DNA of 7,469 nucleotides from an uncultured Simplicispira sp. (GCA_903882725.1 CAIRYF010000096.1:1-7469), one strand, 5' to 3'. Shown: positions 1 through 4,490, counted from the first letter of the stretch. The notes: generated from the letters alone by a model not told the origin. Numbers and translations: made by a program.

Positions 1-57
1 GGTGCCGTTGAATTCGGCGGTGATAGTAGGCAGATTGCCCGCGTAGGTTTGAGCCAT
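1..57 (-). CDS. N-terminus of a phage protein, possible antirepressor (partial, runs off left edge)
   Basis: Only 19 codons are in the window, beginning MAQTYAGNLPTIT and ending at EFNGT. The start is well supported: ATG at 57-55 has a GGAGG ribosome site at 68-64 with six bases between. The same frame is open upstream to position 267, so a longer start at ATG 195 or GTG 192 is formally possible, but neither has a ribosome site. The fragment is too short to identify by itself. Phage antirepressors of the BRO/Ant type often begin with a short segment ending in a 'FNG' turn, and the structured leader upstream resembles the C4 RNA that controls ant in phage P1. On that basis an antirepressor or Ash/Icd-like product is my best inference. 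That a gene starts here is fairly secure; its product is not. Confidence 0.6.
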   Translation of the reverse strand, partial: MAQTYAGNLPTITAEFNGT

Positions 58-63
58 GAATGG

Positions 64-68
64 CCTCC
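64..68 (-). promoter_or_regulatory. Strong ribosome binding site for the left-edge gene
   Basis: On the minus strand the sequence reads CTGGAGG, six bases and then ATG. This is the best ribosome site near the left edge. It decides for the ATG at 57 over the upstream in-frame ATG/GTG at 195/192, which have none. It lies just downstream of the proposed antisense-RNA target region, where occlusion would block translation. Confidence 0.7.
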
Positions 69-95
69 AGGTGGTGTAGTTTGCAAAAACCGACA

Positions 96-195
96 CGCCA
101 CACCTGTCAATGAGTGGCGGCAGCTCGGCGGGTTGACAGACCGGACACCTCCTGCGAGAACCGGCGAGCCGTGAGGCTCCCCACCGAGCCACCAT
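96..195 (-). ncRNA. Candidate C4-like antisense RNA / structured leader
   Basis: The minus strand here is packed with complementary segments. CTGTCAA (139-133) can pair with TTGACAG (110-104), seven perfect base pairs. CGCCAC (119-114) can pair with GTGGCG (101-96). The two pairings interlock, so they are alternatives or form a pseudoknot. Further upstream, GAGCC-TCAC-GGCTC forms a hairpin (179-166), and a second GGCTC at 190-186 competes for the same GAGCC. The C4 RNA of phage P1 is a short antisense RNA made upstream of icd/ant that pairs with the translation-start region to keep the antirepressor silent; P4-type elements carry a similar RNA. The CGCCACTC...GTGTGGCG pattern just ahead of a small phage gene matches my recollection of that family. 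Ends are approximate and no covariance search was possible. Confidence 0.42.
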
Positions 196-285
196 AAAAC
201 TGGAAGCACAGACAATGAAGCCGCAGACTCTACGGATAAAGACCACGGCTTTCGTCGTGGAGATGTATCAGGCTGTCAAACCCGA

Positions 286-304
286 CTGCACTTTTTTTGT
301 GCAG
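286..304. repeat. Perfect palindrome CTGCAC-T7-GTGCAG
   Basis: Six-base perfect arms (286-291 and 299-304) flank seven thymines on the plus strand, or seven adenines on the minus strand. Flanking AACC and GGTT extend the symmetry imperfectly. As minus-strand RNA it would be a hairpin with an all-A loop. As DNA it could be an operator with a bendable A-tract centre. It lies in the gene-free leader between the last early gene and the left-edge gene, about seven bases downstream of a possible -10 box. Confidence 0.5.
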
Positions 305-311
305 CGGTTCA

Positions 312-317
312 ACTATA
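312..317 (-). promoter_or_regulatory. Possible -10 box for the left-edge transcript
   Basis: The minus strand reads TATAGT at 317-312, one mismatch from the sigma-70 -10 consensus, inside the most AT-rich stretch of the region (TTAATTTTTAAGG just upstream). No matching -35 hexamer sits at the usual 16-18 base spacing: the expected place reads AGCCAC, and a TTGAGC lies 20 bases away. If used, the promoter would probably be weak or activator-dependent. It would start transcription just before the CTGCAC palindrome and would serve the candidate C4-like RNA. Confidence 0.25.
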
Positions 318-359
318 CCTTAAAAATTAACGCGGTGGCTCAAGCGGCATCAGGTCTTT

Positions 360-400
360 GGCTTGGCTCAACCCCCGCACGGCAGGGGCTGGGCCAAGCC
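360..400. other. Long imperfect stem-loop after the last early gene
   Basis: Two 16-base arms, 360-375 and 385-400, surround a nine-base loop. Read as plus-strand RNA they form 14 Watson-Crick pairs, one G-U pair and one mismatch; minus-strand RNA pairs almost as well. The outer eight pairs (GGCTTGGC with GCCAAGCC) are perfect. The hairpin begins 32 bases past the stop codon of the preceding minus-strand gene, where a terminator or processing site would be expected. No T-tract follows on either strand, so it is not a canonical intrinsic terminator. It could stabilise the 3' end of the early mRNA or separate it from the left cassette. Confidence 0.45.
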
Positions 401-432
401 CCCCAGCGCAAGGCTAGGGGTTCAGGTCGGGA

Positions 433-720
433 TTAGTCCCGGCGGTACTGCTCCAGCGTCAGTGCTGGCTTATGGCACAAAGGCGCTTTCTGGTTGGCCT
501 GCGCCACTGCGGCGTGCATTTCAAGCTCACAGGCTTCGATAGTGGCCAGTTCTTCGCGCAGCTTTTCAATGTTGCAGGTTTCTTGTGGGTACTTTGCGGC
601 GCGAGCCAGATTGATGGACAGGTTATGTAGCAAGGCAAAGCGGGTGTATGCGGCATCTTTGGCTTGTTCAGCGTAGGCGGTGTATTCGCCCAAGGCTGCA
701 TAGTTGGTAGTGGTGGTCAT
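433..720 (-). CDS. Small helical phage early protein, function unknown (95 aa)
   Basis: I do not recognise this protein. It opens MTTTTNYAALGEY and looks almost wholly alpha-helical. A stretch rich in Ala, Glu, Lys and Leu (roughly residues 10-75) could form a helical hairpin, and the C-terminal tail is polar and ends LEQYRRD. There is no signal peptide or membrane segment. The start is firm: AAAGGA lies about five bases before the ATG at 720. It is the last gene of the early run, 150 bases downstream of gam, and a palindromic repeat sits in that gap. This separation suggests independent translation and perhaps its own promoter. The frame is open throughout and shows the coding character of its neighbours, so I take it as real. 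It could be a small host-takeover protein, but nothing in the sequence shows that. Confidence 0.75.
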   Translation of the reverse strand: MTTTTNYAALGEYTAYAEQAKDAAYTRFALLHNLSINLARAAKYPQETCNIEKLREELATIEACELEMHAAVAQANQKAPLCHKPALTLEQYRRD

Positions 721-837
721 GGTGTCCTTTGGATGTGTGCGGGTTGCAACAGTGGTTTTTAGCGGTTTTGCGCCTTATTTATCAGGGGTTGGCCTTCGGT
801 GCGCCCCTCAGACAGCGGCAATATCCAAGATGCGTAG

Positions 838-859
838 GTTGGGTTGTGTGCAACCCAAC
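838..859. repeat. GTTGGGTTG/CAACCCAAC palindrome, likely dispersed intergenic repeat
   Basis: Perfect nine-base arms (838-846 and 851-859) surround a TGTG loop, preceded by GCGTAG and followed by ATAACCC. The core resembles the widespread bacterial intergenic repeat that reads roughly GTAGGTTGGGTT...AACCCAAC, here with a very short centre. The resemblance is from memory. It lies in the 150-base gap between gam and the next gene. No T-run follows on either strand, so an intrinsic terminator is unlikely, though the hairpin could stabilise the upstream mRNA. Confidence 0.6.
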
Positions 860-870
860 ATAACCCAGCG

Positions 871-1407
871 TCAGGCTTTGGCCTCAAACGGCTGCACAAT
901 AAAATCTTCCACTCCGGTCAAAATCTTGATACCGGCAATGCCGCGCACCGCCTCGGGTTCATGCAAGATGGCTTCTTTGTTCACCTCGGGCTTGTTGCGC
1001 ACAAAGCGCCCCAGTCCCATGCGCTCCAAAGTCTCTAGCACTGTGTCGGCCCCCCGAATCGACACGCTGGGCGGGCGCTGGCGCCATGCCACTGTGCCGG
1101 TGACGAAGTTGGCGGTTTTTCCCAGCTTGTCGTTTTCGCCACACAAATCCATACGGTGCGCTTCGCACCATGCTTGCACGCCCTGTTGCAGGGTCTCAAT
1201 ACGCTGGGTCAGTTGCTCTAGCTCGGGCTGGTAGCGTTTGGTGATCTCGGCAATGGCGTCGTTCATTTCTGCGCGCTGGCGTTCAAACTCGCGTTGCAAG
1301 TCGCCTAGGTCTTTGATGTGGGCCGCACAGTCGGTTTTGCTTTGCGGCACGGCTGTTAAGGTAGGTGCTTTTAGTCGGGTTGTTGGTTTGCGATAAGCGG
1401 TAGTCAT
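871..1407 (-). CDS. gam: Mu-type Gam, host-nuclease inhibitor / DNA-end-binding protein
   Basis: Gam of phage Mu is a Ku-like protein that binds double-strand DNA ends as a dimer and shields linear phage DNA from host exonucleases such as RecBCD. This 178-residue product is close to the family length and matches Mu Gam along its whole length. An N-terminal basic segment is followed by a long coiled-coil helix (about residues 32-78, including the conserved EMNDAIAEIT). Next come GVQAWCEAHR, then TGTVAWRQRPPSVSIRG (about 103-119), TLERMGLGRFVR, the NKEAIL motif and a C-terminal GVEDFIVQPFE. The start is ATG at 1407; its ribosome site is weak (GAAAG). It lies 43 bases downstream of the Mor-like gene. 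In Mu, gam precedes gemA and mor, so the order is rearranged here. Identification is secure from conserved motifs. Confidence 0.96.
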   Translation of the reverse strand: MTTAYRKPTTRLKAPTLTAVPQSKTDCAAHIKDLGDLQREFERQRAEMNDAIAEITKRYQPELEQLTQRIETLQQGVQAWCEAHRMDLCGENDKLGKTANFVTGTVAWRQRPPSVSIRGADTVLETLERMGLGRFVRNKPEVNKEAILHEPEAVRGIAGIKILTGVEDFIVQPFEAKA

Positions 1408-1450
1408 ATAGATAGGCTTTCAAAAAAGGCTTGCGCCGGGTTAAAAGTAG

Positions 1451-2002
1451 TTAAAGGCCCAGTTCGGTCTGAGCGTTGGCGTAAGGTCTGCTGCTGGCGC
1501 GGTCTACGATGGTTTCTATCTGGCGCCAAGTGATGGGGGCAAAGCGCAGGCACAGCTCTTGCACAGCGCGCGCCTTCGACAGGCCCGTCCCCTGCGGCGC
1601 TTTGGCCGTCAGTTGGTCAAACTGCCAACGCATGGCGCGGTTGCGCCGCTCTTTGCGCAGCGCGTCCAGCGTGGGCACCTCCAGCCACTGTCCGCCCCAC
1701 TCGCGGGCCAAATCCAGCATTGCCGCCTCGCCCACCACACGGGCCACATAGGCCCAAGTGCGTGCGCCAGCGGGGTTGTTGCATGGCCCCTTGGGCACCC
1801 ACAACTGCACGCCACCCAGCCCATTGAGCAGCGCCAAAGCACCAGACACCCCCAGCACCCGCACTAGCTCTGCGCCGCTGGGCGGCACCCAAGCGGCCAG
1901 CGCCGTCAAGTCATTGGCGCTGATGGCGCTTAAAACATGGTGCGCAGGCAAAGCCACCAGCACCAGGCGCTCAGGGGTTAGTACAGGGGCATTGGCAGTC
2001 AT
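1451..2002 (-). CDS. Mor-like middle-operon transcription activator
   Basis: Mor and C of phage Mu are small DNA-binding activators that recruit host RNA polymerase to middle and late promoters. This product has 183 residues, longer than Mu Mor (129). It carries two copies of the family's glycine-strand-proline signature: GGVQLWVP at residues 63-70 and GGQWLEVP at 103-110. A basic helix (RKERRNRAMRWQF) follows, and then a helix-turn-helix-like segment at about 146-168 (VQELCLRFAPITWRQIETIV). The tail NAQTELGL resembles the end of Mor. The linker before the helix-turn-helix is longer than in Mu, and the N-terminal 50 residues are extra. The gene follows gemA by 69 bases, which is where mor lies in Mu. 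I infer Mor-family function from motif pattern and position; another Mor/Martha-type phage regulator is the main alternative. Confidence 0.6.
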   Translation of the reverse strand: MTANAPVLTPERLVLVALPAHHVLSAISANDLTALAAWVPPSGAELVRVLGVSGALALLNGLGGVQLWVPKGPCNNPAGARTWAYVARVVGEAAMLDLAREWGGQWLEVPTLDALRKERRNRAMRWQFDQLTAKAPQGTGLSKARAVQELCLRFAPITWRQIETIVDRASSRPYANAQTELGL

Positions 2003-2071
2003 GGGCAGGCTCTTTCTTGTAGGGGCAAAAATGCTGGGGGGCTTGGGGGTAGTCGGGCGGTGGTGAGGGCT

Positions 2072-2614
2072 TTAGCGGCGCTGCTGGCCGTGGCTGGCGA
2101 CGCTGGCTTTGGTGCGCAGGGTGCGGTTCAGGGCACCCACCAGTTGGTGCAGGATTTGCGGGTTGGCAAAGTCCACCAGGCTGCACCATTGGTTGCGCTG
2201 GCAGATGGCGTCTGCATATGCCATGCTGTGGGGCTGTCCTGTCACGCGCTCCAACTCGCCCAGCAGCGCCCACACTTTTTGCATCATGCTGGCCTTGTCC
2301 GCCGTGGGCACCAAGCGTCGCTTGCTCCCTGCATTGGGGTGCGTAGCGCCGGCGCGGCGCAGGTGATCTAGCACGGCACCCAGTTGCGCTAGGGTGCAGT
2401 CGGTGGCGCTGCGCTGGCCGGTGCGCGCCTCCAGCATCACGCGGTAGGTGGCGTCGTCCATGCACAGTTGGCGCTGGGCCGTCTTCACGGCTTTGATGTA
2501 TTTTTTGCGCTTGCGCTCTTGCTCTTCTTTGTAGCGCTGCACGCGAGAAAAGTTGGCGGCGTTGTGGCTGGCACTGTGGGTATTGCTCATATTAATTTTC
2601 AGAGGTTGGGTCAT
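2072..2614 (-). CDS. gemA: GemA / Mu gp16-family regulatory protein (DUF1018)
   Basis: In Mu, GemA (gp16) changes host gene expression and DNA supercoiling. The start chosen is ATG at 2614, which overlaps the stop of the preceding gene in an ATGA, giving 180 residues. An internal ATG at 2590 is an alternative; neither has a good ribosome site, which favours coupling. The first 35 residues are polar and end in a charged EEQERKRKK run. The family core follows: YIKAVKTAQRQLCMDDATYR and LEARTGQRSATDCTLAQL (about 39-78), then VLDHLRRAGA, and later MMQKVWALLGELE and SMAYADAIC (about 110-138). The order and spacing match Mu gp16, including the TGKRSA-like turn and the YADxIxxQ element. The open frame extends far upstream, but that part lies inside the 211-residue gene and is not used. 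The gene sits directly before the Mor-like gene, as in Mu. Confidence 0.9.
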   Translation of the reverse strand: MTQPLKINMSNTHSASHNAANFSRVQRYKEEQERKRKKYIKAVKTAQRQLCMDDATYRVMLEARTGQRSATDCTLAQLGAVLDHLRRAGATHPNAGSKRRLVPTADKASMMQKVWALLGELERVTGQPHSMAYADAICQRNQWCSLVDFANPQILHQLVGALNRTLRTKASVASHGQQRR

Positions 2615-3246
2615 GGGGTTGCTGGGGGCGTTGCACCGTTTTTGCCCACTTTGAGTGCGGCCAGCTGCTGGCGCACTGACTCGGGCATGGGGGCAGCGTT
2701 GCGGCTGGCGGCTTTTATCCGCGCCAAGGCCAGGTCTTGGCCGCCGTAAACGACGTCCAATGCAGCGCCTATCTCCAAGGCTTGCCCGCGTACCTGCACG
2801 GTGTCGCGCTGCTGCGCTGCTGTGCTGCGCTTGTTGTGCTCGTGCTGCTGTTCGGCGGCGGCTTCGCGCCGGTCGGCAAGACCGGCCAGCACTTCCAGCA
2901 GGTAGCCGTGGCCGTTCAGGGGTGCGCTCAATTTGCCAGCGGTGTACTGCACCTGCATTTGCTCTATGGCCTGCACCCAGTCGCCGCTGTGCAAGGCCCA
3001 TTGGCGGCCTTTGCGGGTGATGCAGCCCGCATCCAGCAGTGGCAGCAGCTCGGCCAGCAAGGTGGCCACGCGGGCCATGGTCAGATCGCGCTGGGCGGGC
3101 CGGTGCAGCGCCAAGTAGCGCAGCAGCGCCATGCCCACAGGGCCACCAGCTTTGAAGGCAGCTGCCAAAGCGGTGCGCGCGTCTTCATGGCCCACCAGCA
3201 CGTCCAAGCTGCTGGTAGCACCACAGGCGGGGCAGCGGGTGCGCAT
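2611..3246 (-). CDS. Conserved phage early protein with N-terminal CxxC (211 aa), function unknown
   Basis: The start is firm: ATG at 3246 has a near-perfect ribosome site, AAAGGAGGTG (3260-3251), and overlaps the previous stop as TGATG. The longer open frame upstream overlaps two other genes and should not be used. The protein opens MRTRCPACGA, a CxxC that could hold half of a metal site. A helical region follows with LLRYLALHRPAQRDLTMARVA (about 41-61), then LLAELLPLL and a basic RKGRQWAL turn. The segment WVQAIEQMQVQYTAGKLSAPLNGHGYLLEVLAG runs across about 90-122. The second half is a charged Gln/Arg/Ala-rich helix and a disordered Pro-rich tail. I recall similar proteins at this place in Mu-like phages of Burkholderiales, usually left unnamed. 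The middle part looks like a helix-turn-helix DNA-binding or replication-type domain, but that is inference. Confidence 0.8.
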   Translation of the reverse strand: MRTRCPACGATSSLDVLVGHEDARTALAAAFKAGGPVGMALLRYLALHRPAQRDLTMARVATLLAELLPLLDAGCITRKGRQWALHSGDWVQAIEQMQVQYTAGKLSAPLNGHGYLLEVLAGLADRREAAAEQQHEHNKRSTAAQQRDTVQVRGQALEIGAALDVVYGGQDLALARIKAASRNAAPMPESVRQQLAALKVGKNGATPPATP

Positions 3247-3437
3247 CAGGCACCTCCTTTGAGCAGCAGGGCCATCAGCGCTGCGGCCAAAAAAGGCAGC
3301 AGGGCTGCGACCAGCACCACAATGCAGCCCAGCACCCGCCGTAGCAGGCGCTTGGTTGCACGGCGCACCCAGGTGGTGCGGTAGCACTCGATGGTGCCGG
3401 GCGCAAAGGCGCGGGCGCTGCGCGGTTGGTTCAGCAT
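3246..3437 (-). CDS. Small single-pass membrane protein (63 aa)
   Basis: The supported start is ATG at 3437, preceded by AAGGAG at a spacing of about eight bases. The open frame runs further upstream to 3512, but that part overlaps the preceding gene and lacks a ribosome site. The N-terminal half is polar and very basic (YRTTWVRRATKRLLRR). A single hydrophobic helix at about residues 36-59 follows (VLGCIVVLVAALLPFLAAAL), with only KGGA after it. Charge distribution predicts the N-terminus in the cytoplasm. It overlaps the gene before it by seven bases and shares TGATG with the gene after it, so it is an integral operon member. I do not recognise the family. A membrane-acting early protein, for example one affecting host envelope functions or superinfection, is possible but not shown. 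Confidence 0.7.
   Translation of the reverse strand: MLNQPRSARAFAPGTIECYRTTWVRRATKRLLRRVLGCIVVLVAALLPFLAAALMALLLKGGA
3251..3260 (-). promoter_or_regulatory. Near-perfect ribosome site deciding the start of the 211-residue protein
   Basis: The minus strand reads AAAGGAGGTG here; the core GGAGG ends six bases before ATG 3246. It is among the strongest ribosome sites in the window and lies inside the 3' end of the membrane-protein gene. It shows that the downstream gene is translated strongly in its own right as well as by coupling, and it rules out the much longer open frame as the true coding region. Confidence 0.8.
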
Positions 3438-3703
3438 GGTGCGCACTCCTTGGCGTGGCCGCACTGGTGCGCCAGCTGCTCGGCCTGCGTGGCTGGGCGC
3501 ACGCCCACGCAACGGGCATGGGGGTACAGCGTGAGCATGTGCTGGGTGGCATCCAAGGGGTGGGCAAACCAGCCCAGCACGCGCACAAGTTGTTCCAACT
3601 GCACTACCTCGATGGCGTACAGGCGCTTTTCAGGGGCGGGGGCAACAACAGCAGCGGCAGCAGCGGGTGTTGGGTTGGCGTTGGCGTTGGCATTCGTGCT
3701 CAT
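3431..3703 (-). CDS. Small phage protein with Asn/Ala/Pro-rich N-terminus (90 aa), function unknown
   Basis: The start is ATG at 3703, which overlaps the preceding TGA as ATGA and has GGAG about seven bases upstream. The longer frame to 3826 would lie over the HTH gene and gives an implausible His/Arg-rich peptide. The first 25 residues are low complexity (MSTNANANANPTPAAAAA), produced by a short GCCAAC tandem repeat at about 3673-3693 that could vary in length. The core, about residues 27-75, looks folded: LYAIEVVQLEQLVRVLGWF, then a short HPLDATQHMLTLYP and VGVRPATQAEQL. The C-terminus is cysteine-rich (CGHAKECAPC; Cys 81, 87 and 90, with Cys 65 earlier), so metal binding is conceivable. 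I do not recognise the family. Its position in the coupled gene chain supports it being real. Confidence 0.7.
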   Translation of the reverse strand: MSTNANANANPTPAAAAAVVAPAPEKRLYAIEVVQLEQLVRVLGWFAHPLDATQHMLTLYPHARCVGVRPATQAEQLAHQCGHAKECAPC

Positions 3704-4080
3704 GGCTTGTCTCCGGTGGAGCTGGGGTGGTTTTGCAGGTTGTGTGGGCAGCGCTGGCAGGCGCGCCAGTGCTCTACGGTGGTGGCGTCGATGACGATGT
3801 ATTTGCGTTCGTTGTAGCTTTTGCACTGCGCCAGAGTCAGCGGGCGCTGCAGGTGTGGGCAGTCCAGCTCGCCAAAGGCGTCGTGGATGCGGCCAATAAA
3901 CTTGACCGATGGCGGCTCAATGCGTCCGGCGCGCCCTTCTCGCAAACACACGCGGCGCACATAAGAGCCGCTGATGCCCATTTGCTCGGCCACGCCGGTC
4001 ATGCCGCGCGGGTTTTGCGCGATGAGCTGGTTTAGGCGCTGCCTCCACAGCGGCAGCTCGGTCGTTTGCAACTCGCTCAT
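3700..4080 (-). CDS. HTH DNA-binding protein with four-cysteine C-terminus (126 aa)
   Basis: The start is ATG at 4080, overlapping the previous TGA as ATGA. An amphipathic helix (LWRQRLNQLIAQ) leads into a clear helix-turn-helix at about residues 26-45 (GMTGVAEQMGISGSYVRRVC), of the type that recognises operator DNA. The C-terminal part carries CPHLQRPLTLAQC (Cys 74 and 86) and WRACQRCPHN (Cys 108 and 111). This four-cysteine arrangement recurs in small phage regulators I have seen and may bind zinc. The gene sits in the early operon behind muA and muB, where Mu-like phages often place small accessory regulators. It is not the main c repressor, which is expected upstream of muA and divergently oriented. 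A role in tuning early or host promoters is inferred from the HTH; its target is unknown. Confidence 0.8.
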   Translation of the reverse strand: MSELQTTELPLWRQRLNQLIAQNPRGMTGVAEQMGISGSYVRRVCLREGRAGRIEPPSVKFIGRIHDAFGELDCPHLQRPLTLAQCKSYNERKYIVIDATTVEHWRACQRCPHNLQNHPSSTGDKP

Positions 4081-4490
4081 GCCGCCTCCCCATCGCTATC
4101 CGGTGCAATCACCGTTTGGCGGTTCGGATCCCACAGCACCTGCTGCACACTGCGCCACACTGGGGCCATGCGCCCCACATCGCGCACCAAAATCCACACC
4201 ACATAACCGGGGCTGGTCATGCTGTCGCCGCGCAGGCGCTGGCTGCTGCGCACCAGCACTGCGGCACGCTCCAAGCGGCGGATGTACTGCAATAAATTGC
4301 TCTTGGCATCGCGCTCGCCGCCGCCGGCCAGCGTCTCTAACAAACAATTCAAGGTGAACTTGCGCTTTTGGCGCATCAGCCACCAGGCTTTTTCACGCAT
4401 CCCCAAGGCGCGCTGGCCGTGGGGGCGTCCGCGCCGGGGGGCGGGACTGGGGGTCATCGTTACAACTGTCAAGATGCTTGCCCCCACCAT
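4077..4490 (-). CDS. Winged-helix-like basic phage protein (137 aa)
   Basis: The start taken is ATG at 4490, which overlaps the muB stop as TGATG. An internal ATG at 4457, giving 126 residues and beginning MTPSPAPRRGRP, is also possible; neither has a clear ribosome site, so coupling to muB translation is likely. The N-terminus is basic with an RRGRPHG patch like an AT-hook. The segment MREKAWWLMRQKRKFTLNCL and the following LLQYIRRLERAAVLV (about residues 30-80) have the helix and strand pattern of a winged helix. The segment GYVVWILVRDVGRMAPVW and then LWDPN close the protein. Similar small proteins containing an 'LVRDxGxxAP' motif are common in Mu-like early regions and are usually called hypothetical. 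DNA binding is inferred; no biochemical role is known to me. Confidence 0.75.
   Translation of the reverse strand: MVGASILTVVTMTPSPAPRRGRPHGQRALGMREKAWWLMRQKRKFTLNCLLETLAGGGERDAKSNLLQYIRRLERAAVLVRSSQRLRGDSMTSPGYVVWILVRDVGRMAPVWRSVQQVLWDPNRQTVIAPDSDGEAA

Noticed and set aside
251..279. TTGACA at 279-274 (minus strand) as a promoter -35 box
   Set aside because: At 16-18 bases spacing only GACGAA-like sequence is found, with no -10 match. The hexamer is better explained as one of the paired heptamers of the leader.
215..436. Plus-strand open frame of 73 codons in the left gene-free stretch
   Set aside because: It has no ribosome site, runs through the CTGCAC palindrome and the long stem-loop, overlaps the last minus-strand gene's stop, and its product is low-quality with an Arg/Gly-rich end.
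838..859. GTTGGGTTG palindrome as an intrinsic terminator
   Set aside because: No T-run follows on either strand, and the next gene in the run continues on the same strand.
1971..2465. Minus-strand open frame of 164 codons overlapping gemA
   Set aside because: It is an out-of-frame Arg/Pro/His-rich reading of the gemA region with no domain.
2072..3001. 309-residue version of GemA
   Set aside because: The extra N-terminal 129 residues read the CxxC gene out of frame; family similarity begins after the ATG at 2614, which overlaps the previous stop.
2611..3588. 325-residue version of the CxxC protein
   Set aside because: The first 114 residues overlap two coupled genes and are Cys/Pro/Arg-rich noise; the ribosome site at 3260-3251 fixes the start at 3246.
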